This document shows positions 1 through 8,757 of a stretch of DNA of 33,173 bases, in pieces. Source of the stretch: Planctomycetaceae bacterium. Lineage in GTDB: Bacteria > Planctomycetota > Planctomycetia > Pirellulales > UBA1268. Location of the stretch: assembly GCA_011523305.1 (NCBI GenBank), contig WTHB01000140.1, forward strand, positions 1 through 33,173. Reading direction: 5' to 3'. How positions within the stretch are numbered: the first letter of the stretch is position 1; each line of letters begins with the position of its first letter. A program made the position numbers and the translations under genes. The notes under the pieces were generated by a model that was given only the letters and a program-made list of their open reading frames with translations, was not told where the DNA came from and ran no database searches.

Positions 1-2
1 GT

Positions 3-644
3 GCCGACCGGGGAAGGGTCTACAGCCATCTGCCGACGCCGATCACGGTCGGCCGCGAAGAGGGCAACACCATTCAGCTCAACGACGAGCGGATCAGCCG
101 CTATCACCTCAAACTGCAGGCTGATAACAGCAAGATTGTCCTCACGGATCTTGACAGCACCAACGGCACCAAGGTCAACGGTGAGGAAATCCATGTGCGG
201 ATCCTGCGGGATGGCGACATGATTGCTCTGGGTCGGTCCGTTTTGTTGGTTGGTTCCCACAGCGATATCGACCGCCGAATTGCCGACATGGCCGCCCGGC
301 TTCCGGATGACGAAGGTGATCGGGCTCGAGCAATGCAACGCCGGATGGAGCGAGCCTCGGCCAATCAGTCAGACATCATCGAGGATCTTGGCAAGGCGAA
401 ATTGCCGCTGTTGCCCGGCGGGCCACCTCCCCTTCCCGAACACCTGAGTCCTGCCCAGTCAGCGGAACTGAGTGAACTGCTCGACTACGTGCAGGCGGTA
501 CTGCGTGAGGCGGCCGATGGGGCCGTCATGCGGCCCGGGCACGAAAAAGTTGAAATCGACTTTGCTCCCTGGCAGGGGCTGCTTGACCTGCAGGCCCGCC
601 TGGCGGAACTGTTACGGCAGGTCGCTGAGCCTCCCACTGATTGA
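3..644 (+). CDS. FHA-domain protein, 5' end outside the window
   Basis: The frame is open from the window edge to a TGA at 642-644, so the true start lies upstream. The visible part begins with a forkhead-associated domain, a phosphothreonine-peptide-binding fold. Its hallmarks are seen in order: GRE (about residues 17-19), RISRYH (about 34-39) and STNGT followed by VNG (about 55-64). A hydrophobic strand (LGRSVLLVGS) closes the domain. The remaining roughly 135 residues are charged and Pro/Leu-rich with no domain I recognise; a stretch near PGGPPPLPEH looks like a linker, followed by a helical tail. FHA proteins usually act in Ser/Thr-kinase signalling or as adaptors, but the specific role cannot be read here. 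dnaE follows 62 bp downstream on the same strand; no functional link between the two is evident. Confidence 0.88.
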   Translation, partial: ADRGRVYSHLPTPITVGREEGNTIQLNDERISRYHLKLQADNSKIVLTDLDSTNGTKVNGEEIHVRILRDGDMIALGRSVLLVGSHSDIDRRIADMAARLPDDEGDRARAMQRRMERASANQSDIIEDLGKAKLPLLPGGPPPLPEHLSPAQSAELSELLDYVQAVLREAADGAVMRPGHEKVEIDFAPWQGLLDLQARLAELLRQVAEPPTD

Positions 645-706
645 TCAGCAGCCCAATGCCGGCCTGATATATTCTCCACCTGCGACGCCCACGGACGTGC
701 CCGCCA

Positions 707-3700
707 ATGGAACCGACTGCTGATCGCCCGTTCGCCCACCTCCATTGCCACAGCCATTACAGCCTGCTGGACGGCGCCAGTTCCATCGACAGGCTTGTCG
801 GACGCGCCAGTGAACTGGGCATGTCGGCGCTAGCCATCACCGATCATGGCAATCTGCATGGTGCCTTGGAGTTCTACAACAAGGCGAAGAAGGCGGGGCT
901 GAATCCGATCATCGGCTACGAGGCCTACATCGCGCCGGCGAGCCGCTTTCAGAAGGATGCCGGCAGCCAAAAGGAAGCCAGCTACCACCTCACGCTACTG
1001 GCTCGGGATCGAACCGGGTTTGCCAATCTGCTCCAGTTGGCCACCAAGGCCTACCTTGAGGGTTTCTATTTCAAGCCTCGCATCGACCGGGAGATCCTTG
1101 AAGCTCACTCCGAAGGGCTGATCTGCCTGTCGGGGTGTCTCTCGGGCGAGTTCAGCCGGGCCCTGGTGGGATCGTCCCGTGAACAGCGTGAGTCACTCGA
1201 GCAGGGGCGGCAGGTCGCCAGCTGGTTTCAGAAGGTTTTTGGTGACCGCTACTTCATTGAGGTGCAGGACAACGGCCTCGACATCCAGCGGCAGGTGACC
1301 AATGCCGCCATCGACATTTCTCAGGAACTGGGCATTCCTCCTGTCGCGACCTGCGACTGCCACTACGTGAATCGGGAAGATGCCGAAGCACAAGACATTT
1401 TGCTCTGTGTGAATACCGGTCGCTTTCGCAACGATGCCTCGCGGATGAAGATGGACTCAACGGAGTTCTATCTGAAGAGCCCCGCCGAAATGTACGACGC
1501 CTTCGCGGGCCACGATCGCGACTGGGTGGCTGGGGCCGTTGGTCGAAGTCAGGAAATTGCCGATTCGGTCTCGATCGAACTCGACCTTGGAAAGCGGCAC
1601 TTTCCCGGGTTTGACCTGCCGGAGGGCCGTACGGCTGCGGACGAGTTGCGGGATCTCTGCCTGCAGGGGCTTCGGGCTCGGTATGCCGACCTGCCGAAAC
1701 GCTGGGCAGACCAGCCGGGAGGAGACCTGCATGCGGATGTGATGGAGCGGTTGGACCGAGAGTTAGGGGTGATCAACACCCTCGGTTTTGCCAGCTACTT
1801 TCTGATCGTCTGGGACTTTGTCCGACATGCCCGTGACCGGGGTATTCCCGCGTCTGCTCGCGGGAGCGGTGTTGGTGCGTTGGTGGCCTATGCCCTCTAC
1901 CTGTCTCACGTCTGCCCGCTGGAATACGACCTGTTGTTTGAGCGGTTTCTCGATGTCAGTCGGCTGGAAGCCCCCGATATCGACATCGACTTCTGCAAGG
2001 AGCGACGGGGAGAAGTCATTGACTACGTCAAGCAGAAGTATGGCGAAGCCAACGTCGCACAGATCGGCACCTTTGGAACCCTTGCCGCCCGCGCGGCGAT
2101 TCGGGATGTCGGTCGGGCGCTCGGCATGGCTATCCCGCAGGTCGACAAGATTGTCTCGTTGGTGCCGGATCAGTTGGGCATTTCGCTTGCCGAGGCAACA
2201 GCGCCCGGCAGCCAACTGGCGGAGGCCTGTGAGGCCGATCCGCAGACGCAGGAACTTGTCGATCTGGCCGGACGGATTGAGGGTCTCGCGAGGAATGTCG
2301 GCACCCATGCGGCCGCAGTGGTGATTGCTGATCGACCGCTGGTTGAGTATGTGCCGCTCCAGCGGGTGACCGGCAAGGAGGAAGTCATCACCCAGTGGTC
2401 GATGAATGATGTCGAGCGTGCCGGCTTGATGAAGATGGACTTTCTTGGCCTCCGGTATCTCACGATCGTGTCCAAAACGATTGAGATCATTGAGCGGACA
2501 CGCGGCGAGCAGTTGGATCCGTTGCTGTTTCCCCTTGAGGACGCGGAGACCTTTGCGCTGCTCTGCCGAGGGGAGACCAAAGGGATCTTCCAGCTTGAAA
2601 GCGGTGGTATTCGCGATCTCCTGCAGCGAATGAAGCCCGACCATTTCCGGGACATCGTTGCCGTCAATGCCCTCTATCGGCCGGGGCCGCTCGAAGGAGG
2701 CATGGTTGACGACTATGTCGCGGTCAAGCACGGTCGACAGCGGGCAGAATACCCTCACCCAGTGATGAAAGACGTGCTTGAAGAGACCCATGGGGTGATG
2801 GTCTATCAAGAGCAGGTGATGCGAATCCTCGAGCGGCTTGGGGGCATCGAGCTCTCCAAGGCGTATACCTGTATCAAGGCGATCAGTAAGAAGAAGCACG
2901 AAATCATCGCGGCCTTCCGAGAGCAGTTCTTGGATGGGGCTCAGTCGCAGGGGCTGCCGAAAGGCGAGGCGGCCGCCCTGTTTGGGCTGATTGAAAAATT
3001 CGCCGGATACGGCTTCAACAAAAGCCACTCAACCGCCTACGCCCTGCTGGCTTGGCAGACGGCCTATCTAAAAACTCACTATCCGACCGAATTCATGGCT
3101 GCGTTGCTGACGGGTGATATCCCGGGTCGCAATTTCAAGAAGAAGGATTCGCTGGTCGAGCACATCGAGGATTGCCGGCGGATGAACATTCCGGTCGATC
3201 CGCCGGATGTCAATCGATCTGATGTTGAGTTCACCGCCCGTGACGGCACCATTTTGTTTGGACTGTCGGCAATCAAGGGCTGCGGCAGGCAGGCATCTGA
3301 GGCGATTGTTGCGGAGCGAGTTGCCAATGGCGACTATCGCGATCTGTTCGATCTTTGTGGACGGGTCGATGGATCAGTGGTCAATAAGACAGCGCTGGAG
3401 AATTTGACCAAAGCGGGGGCGCTCGACAGTCTGCTTGGCGAGGGCGATCATCGTGGCGGCTTGTTTGCCGGGATTGAACGGGCCGTTGCGGCTGGGGCGG
3501 CTCGAATGGCCGACCGAAAGAGTGGCCAGAAGAATCTCTTTGCAGCCTTCGAAGAGGCCGAGCCAGAGATCGAAGAACCAGTGGCTACGCTACCCGATGT
3601 GCCGCCGCTGACCGACATGGAGATGCGGTCATTCGAGAAGGAAGTGCTTGGGTATTACGTTCACAGCCATCCTCTGGCGGAATTCCGCGGGTTGCTCCAA

Positions 3701-4339
3701 GCGGTCTGCACGCATGGATCGGCCGACGTTTCCAACGCCGAACCCAAAAGTGAGGTGGTGATGGGAGGGCTTGTCGGTGCGCTCAAGCTCTCCAACACCA
3801 AGCAGCCACGGCCAGGCTCGACCTTCACCCGCTATGGCATGTTCGACCTGGAGGACATGGACGGACTGGTCCGCAGTATCTGCTGGCCGGAAGAGTATGC
3901 CCGGCTGGGGGAGTTGCTCGTGCCGGATGCTGTTGTGGTAGTGGCCGGTTCTGTCGATCGGCGGGCTGGCAGCGAAGAGACCAATTTGATCATCAATGAA
4001 ATTCTTCCCATTGCCGATGTCTGGAACCGGCCAGCTCGGGCGGTGCACATCAAGGTGGTGGAGGCCGATCATGACGTCTCAAGCCTCGACCAGCTCAAGG
4101 AAATTCTTTTGCGGCATGAAGGGCCGACGCCGATTCGGCTGGTCATCGAACTGCGGGACGGTCGCCGAGCTCTGCTCGACGTCGATGGCGTGAAGGTGAC
4201 CTGGTCGGCTGGACTGTTGGCTGAACTGGAAGACCTGCTCAGCCCGGGGGCGGTGCGGGCCCAGGTTGGGATTTCCACAGGGCGTCGCGAAGACCGGCAG
4301 CCCCGCGGCCGCCGGAACGGGTTTCAAACCGCATCCTGA
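707..4339 (+). CDS. dnaE: DNA polymerase III subunit alpha
   Basis: This is the replicative C-family polymerase (1210 aa; family members are usually about 1150-1200). The N-terminal PHP domain starts with HLHCHSHYSLLDG (about residues 11-23), followed by ITDHGNLHG and later ATCDCHYV, so its metal-binding histidines look intact. The palm carries the catalytic PDIDIDF motif with Asp424, Asp426 and Asp428, and the third catalytic aspartate lies in MKMDFLGL (Asp578). A helix-hairpin-helix region and an OB fold (about residues 1025-1090, GGLVGALKLSNTKQ onward) follow, as in DnaE1-type enzymes. There is no embedded exonuclease domain of the PolC type. The ATG at 707 is chosen because the PHP motif begins only a few residues later; no clear ribosome-binding site precedes it. 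A secreted protein gene follows after 134 bp. Confidence 0.97.
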   Translation: MEPTADRPFAHLHCHSHYSLLDGASSIDRLVGRASELGMSALAITDHGNLHGALEFYNKAKKAGLNPIIGYEAYIAPASRFQKDAGSQKEASYHLTLLARDRTGFANLLQLATKAYLEGFYFKPRIDREILEAHSEGLICLSGCLSGEFSRALVGSSREQRESLEQGRQVASWFQKVFGDRYFIEVQDNGLDIQRQVTNAAIDISQELGIPPVATCDCHYVNREDAEAQDILLCVNTGRFRNDASRMKMDSTEFYLKSPAEMYDAFAGHDRDWVAGAVGRSQEIADSVSIELDLGKRHFPGFDLPEGRTAADELRDLCLQGLRARYADLPKRWADQPGGDLHADVMERLDRELGVINTLGFASYFLIVWDFVRHARDRGIPASARGSGVGALVAYALYLSHVCPLEYDLLFERFLDVSRLEAPDIDIDFCKERRGEVIDYVKQKYGEANVAQIGTFGTLAARAAIRDVGRALGMAIPQVDKIVSLVPDQLGISLAEATAPGSQLAEACEADPQTQELVDLAGRIEGLARNVGTHAAAVVIADRPLVEYVPLQRVTGKEEVITQWSMNDVERAGLMKMDFLGLRYLTIVSKTIEIIERTRGEQLDPLLFPLEDAETFALLCRGETKGIFQLESGGIRDLLQRMKPDHFRDIVAVNALYRPGPLEGGMVDDYVAVKHGRQRAEYPHPVMKDVLEETHGVMVYQEQVMRILERLGGIELSKAYTCIKAISKKKHEIIAAFREQFLDGAQSQGLPKGEAAALFGLIEKFAGYGFNKSHSTAYALLAWQTAYLKTHYPTEFMAALLTGDIPGRNFKKKDSLVEHIEDCRRMNIPVDPPDVNRSDVEFTARDGTILFGLSAIKGCGRQASEAIVAERVANGDYRDLFDLCGRVDGSVVNKTALENLTKAGALDSLLGEGDHRGGLFAGIERAVAAGAARMADRKSGQKNLFAAFEEAEPEIEEPVATLPDVPPLTDMEMRSFEKEVLGYYVHSHPLAEFRGLLQAVCTHGSADVSNAEPKSEVVMGGLVGALKLSNTKQPRPGSTFTRYGMFDLEDMDGLVRSICWPEEYARLGELLVPDAVVVVAGSVDRRAGSEETNLIINEILPIADVWNRPARAVHIKVVEADHDVSSLDQLKEILLRHEGPTPIRLVIELRDGRRALLDVDGVKVTWSAGLLAELEDLLSPGAVRAQVGISTGRREDRQPRGRRNGFQTAS

Positions 4340-4378
4340 GCCAAAACCACGGCTGAAAAGGGCTCATTTTTGGTGAAA

Positions 4379-4400
4379 GTCGCATTGCGACGCATTTTTT
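4379..4400 (+). terminator. Possible weak terminator after dnaE
   Basis: A 5-bp stem, GTCGC and GCGAC with a 3-nt ATT loop, lies 39 bp after the dnaE stop. GCA and a run of six T follow. The stem is short, so this is only a candidate Rho-independent terminator separating dnaE from the next gene. Confidence 0.35.
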
Positions 4401-4473
4401 CGCCAACTACCCTTCTGAGCGGTCGGGTTCCCACCAGACTTCGTCGCCCCCAACGCTACCCGAGGGTAAAGCC

Positions 4474-6015
4474 ATGGCTCTCTCGTCCATTCTCACTACG
4501 CGGTTGCTGCGTTGCCTGAGCATCGGTTCTCTGGTCGTTGCTGTGTGTCTCCTGGGGTTTCCCGGCGGTGTACGGGATGCGGCAGCGCAGTTTGGTGGCC
4601 AGGGTGGAGGCCAAGGCGGCCAAGGCGGTCAAGGCGGCCTAGGTGGTGGACAAGGCGGGCTAGGTGGTGGACAAGGCGGGCTAGGTGGTGGACAGGGTGG
4701 TCAGGGCGGACAAGGCGGCACGGGGAGTCAGGCCGGTGGGTCGGGCGTGGTGATCAATCCACAGGGTGTGTTGCGGGTGCTGGCCATGCCCGATGCCAAA
4801 CTCACGCACGCGCAAAAACGGGCAGCCGTCGCCAGCCTTCCAGGTGATCTGCAAAAGCCATCGCCTCTCCGGAAGGTGGCACTCCGTCGGCTCGAAGCCG
4901 CGATGGCCGAGGCCACGGCCAACGGCCAACCGCTTCCGGAGGCCGTGGGAAACCTCGCAGGCCTCACCCGCTTGCAGTACGTCTTCGTTTATCCAGCGTC
5001 TGCTGATCAGCCAGGGGATATCGTGCTGGCTGGTCCTGCCGAACCATGGGTCGCTGATCCATTCGGACGACCGATTGGGATTGAGTCAGGGACACCGATT
5101 GTCCAACTGGAGGATCTCGCAGCTGTAATGCGGGCGTTTCCGCCAGGGCAGCCTGCCGATCTGCTGGTGGGCTGTTCCATTGATCCGACGCAGGAAGGCC
5201 TTGCCCGGATGCAGGCCTTCCTGAAGAACGTCGGCCTGGTGAATCCGCAAGGGACCCAGGGTGAAATTGTCAACGGATTGCAGGAGGCACTTGGGCCCCA
5301 AGTCGTCACGGTCGATGGCATCTCGCCGCACACCCATTACGCCCAGGTGTTGGTCGAAGCCGACTACCGAATGAAACTGATCGGAATTGGCCTGGAAAAG
5401 CCGCCCGTGCGGATGAGCACCTGGATCGACCTGACCTCGGCAAGTGGTGTCGCTGCAAATGCCCTGCAACGCTGGTATTTCACGCCATCCTATGACTGTC
5501 TGAAGATGACAGAAGACGATCTCGGTATCGAACTTGTCGGTGATGGAGTCAAACTGGTCGGAGCCGATGAAATGGTGATGCCAGACGGCAGTCGGAAGAG
5601 CAGTCAGCGGTCAAGCCGAGCCAGCAAACTCTTCACCCAGGCGTTCACCCTGAAGTACCCGCAGATTGCCAGCCGGCATCCGGTCTATGCTCAACTCCGA
5701 ACGCTCGTCGATCTGGCGATCGTCGCGGCCTATCTGCAAGAGCATGACGCCTATGGCCGGGTGGAGTGGGGAGCAGAGATGTTTCGAGATGAGGCTGCGT
5801 ACGCGATCGAACGGTTCCCTGCCCCCCAGCAGATAGACTGCGCCGTCAACGCCGTTCGCAAGGGCAGCCGGCTTTTGACACCAATCGGTGGTGGCGTGGT
5901 GATGACGCCTCGGCGAGCCCTCGATGCAGCCAACCTCCAGGTGGACGAAAATGGCGGTGTTGCGAGCGTTCGTGCTGGCCTACAGGTTCCAGCAGACCGC
6001 TGGTGGTGGGACTGA
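4474..6015 (+). CDS. Secreted Gly/Gln-rich protein, DUF1598-like
   Basis: A 513-aa exported protein. A hydrophobic signal segment (about residues 10-32) ends in AAAQF, a plausible signal-peptidase site. It is followed by a low-complexity stretch (about residues 40-85) made of QGG and LGGGQGG repeats, then a folded region from about residue 90. The segment around GIESGTPIVQLEDL and LVGCSIDPTQEGL (about 200-250) resembles, from memory, the planctomycete-restricted DUF1598 domain; no catalytic motif is recognisable. GAGGG lies 7 nt before the ATG and supports this start. The gene stands alone between dnaE and a convergent porin gene. Function is unknown; an extracellular or envelope-matrix role is only inference from the leader and Gly-rich linker. 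Confidence 0.85.
   Translation: MALSSILTTRLLRCLSIGSLVVAVCLLGFPGGVRDAAAQFGGQGGGQGGQGGQGGLGGGQGGLGGGQGGLGGGQGGQGGQGGTGSQAGGSGVVINPQGVLRVLAMPDAKLTHAQKRAAVASLPGDLQKPSPLRKVALRRLEAAMAEATANGQPLPEAVGNLAGLTRLQYVFVYPASADQPGDIVLAGPAEPWVADPFGRPIGIESGTPIVQLEDLAAVMRAFPPGQPADLLVGCSIDPTQEGLARMQAFLKNVGLVNPQGTQGEIVNGLQEALGPQVVTVDGISPHTHYAQVLVEADYRMKLIGIGLEKPPVRMSTWIDLTSASGVAANALQRWYFTPSYDCLKMTEDDLGIELVGDGVKLVGADEMVMPDGSRKSSQRSSRASKLFTQAFTLKYPQIASRHPVYAQLRTLVDLAIVAAYLQEHDAYGRVEWGAEMFRDEAAYAIERFPAPQQIDCAVNAVRKGSRLLTPIGGGVVMTPRRALDAANLQVDENGGVASVRAGLQVPADRWWWD
4639..4700 (+). repeat. In-frame 21-bp tandem repeat (Gly-rich linker)
   Basis: Three copies of a 21-bp unit (4639-4659, 4660-4680, 4681-4700/1) encode LGGGQGG. 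The first two copies are identical and the third differs at a few bases. Seven codons per unit keep the reading frame, so copy-number change would lengthen or shorten the linker without breaking the gene. Confidence 0.9.
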
Positions 6016-6028
6016 CTTTACGCAAACC

Positions 6029-6048
6029 ACAGCCCTCCAGGCTGTTTT
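6029..6048 (+). terminator. Probable terminator after the Gly-rich gene
   Basis: A perfect 6-bp stem, ACAGCC and GGCTGT around a CTCCA loop, is followed directly by TTT. It lies 14 bp after the stop of the Gly-rich gene and before the convergent porin gene. AAC upstream can pair partly with the T run, which adds to terminator character. Confidence 0.5.
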
Positions 6049-6182
6049 CGCTTGGGCGTCGTTGGGTAAGCCCTTGGTCGGTTTTCCGATGACGCTGCAG
6101 GCCGACATCCCGACATCCCGCCAGCCTGCAGCTATGGCTCAGTTGGCCTTCGCGCTAACCGTGATTGCGGTTCAAGGCGGTG

Positions 6183-7607
6183 TCAGAACTGCCAGATCAC
6201 GTCGCAGCCGCCGTAGAACTGACCGAGTTTGTCGCCGCCGACGTTGATGCCCTGGCCCAAGGGCTTGCCGTACGGTCGGGGCGTGGTGGACGTGTTTGGA
6301 CTGAACCAGTCGTAGCGTAATTCTGGGCGAATGACCCAGTTGTTGTTTGGATACCAATTCAGGCCAAAGGTCAGTTCCCAAAAAGAGCCGGCAAAACCTT
6401 CGGTCCAGTAGCCTGGATTGCCGAGTTGGCCTTCGTTTCGCAGCGGTGCCGAAATGATGTACCCATTGTTGTCTCGGAAATACTCGAGCCTGACACCACC
6501 CTCCCACTTTGGACTGAACTGCCAGAAGAGATAGTTGACAAACGAGTACCACTGGGCGAGACCCGGTTGCTGACCTGTGTTGCCCGGGGAGACGTTGGCA
6601 TTGAACTGCCAGGCATTGTCGTTCTGAAATACGTAGATCAGTTTGTCCGACAGCCGGTTGGTGTAGACCGTGCTGACGAGGGTGCGATTGCCAACGAGTG
6701 AACCGTCGGCAGGGTCGCGGCTGATAGTGGTCACCTCATTGCCCGTGGTTGTCATGATCGACAGGGTTTGGGTCTTGTCGCTGCTTTCGAGGTTGATGCC
6801 TCCGAGAAAACTTGCGGTGCTGCCAGCCCCGGGATAATTCGGGTTGAGGATGGCAAAGTCACCCGTCATCGGCTGACCATCAAAGAAGTTGTTCCATCCG
6901 GTGGTGATGCCACCAAAAAAAGTTGCCTCTTCAGTAGGCTGCCAGGAGCCCAGGAAGCCGGTGAAGGTGAAGGGTGAAAACTGCATGGAGAAGGCGTGCG
7001 AGTAGAAGAAGTTGCCGATTGCAGGAACCTGTTCAAAGCCGAGAATGCTGTAGAAGTGCCCAAACCGGAGGTTCACATTCCGGTAGGCGACGTCGGCGAA
7101 GAGTTGTGGCATCGCCAGACCGTAGTCCTTCGAGAACCCCCAGGAGGCAATGTTCTCAATGCCGAGTGGTTGGAGGGGGTAAGCATCGAAGCCAAGGGCC
7201 GTGGTGTAGAAGTAATCCGTGCCGAAGAGCAGGTCGACTCGACCACCAACATCCCAGCCAGTGGAGCCATCGGCTTCCCGCTCGGTGACAAAGTAAAGTT
7301 GGTTGAGCTGCCCCTGCCAACTCCGGTCACCGAGTGTCACCGGACCATTGAACGGTGCTCCCCAGTTGTTGGCTCCCAGGCCGTACTCAATCCAGCCGTA
7401 GGTGTAGATGTCGCGGTCTTCCAGTCGCGGAAGGTGAATCCGCCGATCTGGCCCGCTGCCATAGTCGATCCGCTGCCAGGCCTCCTTGGTATCTGCAGGT
7501 TGCACATCCGATTCTGGGGGCGTCTGGCCACCAGCGGGTGTGACCACAGACAAGCTCAGCAGGAGCAGCAGCCACGCCAGTCTGCGGCCAGACCAATTCC
7601 GTCGCAT
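6183..7607 (-). CDS. BBP2/OmpL-like outer-membrane beta-barrel porin
   Basis: A 474-aa outer-membrane protein. A signal peptide (MRRNWSGRR then a Leu-rich core ending near TPAGGQT) precedes a long aromatic, Gly-rich region of alternating beta-strand character. The segment GHFYSILGFEQVPAIGNFFYSHAF (about residues 195-220) matches the pattern of the BBP2 family, putative OmpL-like porins common in planctomycetes. The protein ends in ...CDVIWQF, a C-terminal aromatic residue as expected for an outer-membrane barrel. I chose ATG at 7607; a GTG two codons upstream (7613) is also possible, but GGGAG lies only 4 nt from it and about 10 nt from the ATG. The gene lies 155 bp downstream of argF on the same strand, so it is probably a separate unit. 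The substrate is not deducible. Confidence 0.87.
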   Translation of the reverse strand: MRRNWSGRRLAWLLLLLSLSVVTPAGGQTPPESDVQPADTKEAWQRIDYGSGPDRRIHLPRLEDRDIYTYGWIEYGLGANNWGAPFNGPVTLGDRSWQGQLNQLYFVTEREADGSTGWDVGGRVDLLFGTDYFYTTALGFDAYPLQPLGIENIASWGFSKDYGLAMPQLFADVAYRNVNLRFGHFYSILGFEQVPAIGNFFYSHAFSMQFSPFTFTGFLGSWQPTEEATFFGGITTGWNNFFDGQPMTGDFAILNPNYPGAGSTASFLGGINLESSDKTQTLSIMTTTGNEVTTISRDPADGSLVGNRTLVSTVYTNRLSDKLIYVFQNDNAWQFNANVSPGNTGQQPGLAQWYSFVNYLFWQFSPKWEGGVRLEYFRDNNGYIISAPLRNEGQLGNPGYWTEGFAGSFWELTFGLNWYPNNNWVIRPELRYDWFSPNTSTTPRPYGKPLGQGINVGGDKLGQFYGGCDVIWQF

Positions 7608-7762
7608 GCTCACACCGCTCCCACCGCTTTTGCCGGGCTGAACCCATTGTCCCGCGTATCGGTCTGATCGTTACGACCGATCGTGGGCGGCCATGCGGGA
7701 AAAGGCAGGCGATAGAACTTTCCCAGTTTGCCCGGATGGGGAGGCAGATGAGCCCGTGCCGA

Positions 7763-8692
7763 TCAGTCGTGGCCGAGCAACCAGGCCAGGAGCCCCTTCT
7801 GGAGGTGCAGCCGATTGGCTGCCTGGGCGACGACCACGCTTTGCGGGCCATCGATGACCTCATCAGTCACCTCTTCCCCCCGCCGGGCAGGGAGACAGTG
7901 CATAAAGACGGCGTCAGGGCAATGCTCCATGAGCGGTGCATTCACTTGGTAGGGCTGAAACGCAGCCTGGCGAACCTCGCGCTCAGACTCCTGTCCCATG
8001 CTCGCCCAGACATCGGTGTAGACCGCTACTGCTCCCTTCACGGCCGTAACCGGGTCGGTCGTCTGTTGGATCTGGGCGTCTGGCAGGATGGTCTTGAGGT
8101 GTTCCTGGAAAGCCTCGTCAAACTGATAGGCCTCCGGGGCTGCCAGCACAAACCGCATGCCGAGCAGGCTGCAGGTGACCGCGAGTGAGCGGGCCATGTT
8201 GTTGCCATCACCAACAAAGGCAAAGGTGAGATCGCTCAGACGGCCGAAGCGGCTTCGCAGCGTGTAGCAATCGGCGAGCGCCTGACAGGGATGGCTAAAA
8301 TCACTGAGGGCATTGATCACAGGCACGCTCGATACGGCAGCCAGTGCTTCCAAAGTGGTGTGTGACTTTGAGCGGCACGCAATGCAGTCAACATATTCGC
8401 TGAGTACCCGGCCAAAGTCATCCAGGCTCTCCCGGGAACTGGCAAAGCCAGTATCTGCACCGAGAAAAAGACTTGAGCCACCCAGATGCACCATGGCTGT
8501 CTGAAAACTGACTCTGGTTCGCAGGCTCTGCTTTTCAAACACCAAGGCCAAGACGCGGCCCGGGAACAACGCCTCCCGAATTCCAGCATCGTATTTCGTT
8601 TCCAGGTCCTGCGAGATCGCAAAGATCGTCTCAATCTCGTGCGCTGACAGGTCTTCTGGTACCAGTAGATGTCGCATGCTTGCTTCAGTCAT
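7763..8692 (-). CDS. argF: Ornithine carbamoyltransferase
   Basis: Transfers the carbamoyl group from carbamoyl phosphate to ornithine to give citrulline (309 aa, normal length). The carbamoyl-phosphate loop reads SLRTR at residues 56-60, where most family members have STRTR. HPCQALAD and the ornithine-binding HCLPA (residues 265-269, Cys266), followed by RRGEEVTDEVIDG, are typical of true ornithine transcarbamylases and not of aspartate transcarbamylase. A GDGNNMARS segment in the middle is also characteristic. The start MTEASMRHLL has a second in-frame ATG five codons later (MRHLL), which may be the real start. It is the last gene of argB-argD-argF, 65 bp after argD, and is probably cotranscribed with them. 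Confidence 0.95.
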   Translation of the reverse strand: MTEASMRHLLVPEDLSAHEIETIFAISQDLETKYDAGIREALFPGRVLALVFEKQSLRTRVSFQTAMVHLGGSSLFLGADTGFASSRESLDDFGRVLSEYVDCIACRSKSHTTLEALAAVSSVPVINALSDFSHPCQALADCYTLRSRFGRLSDLTFAFVGDGNNMARSLAVTCSLLGMRFVLAAPEAYQFDEAFQEHLKTILPDAQIQQTTDPVTAVKGAVAVYTDVWASMGQESEREVRQAAFQPYQVNAPLMEHCPDAVFMHCLPARRGEEVTDEVIDGPQSVVVAQAANRLHLQKGLLAWLLGHD

Positions 8693-8757
8693 CTCAACAA
8701 GGGTGTCTGGGTATGAGCAGCGTCCTGAGCGGCCATTTGGGAAAGGGCTGCGGCGGT

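Noticed and set aside
1763-3028. 421-codon open frame on the minus strand
   Set aside because: It lies wholly inside dnaE, antisense to the conserved polymerase core, and its translation has no recognisable domain. Long antisense frames are expected in GC-rich coding DNA.
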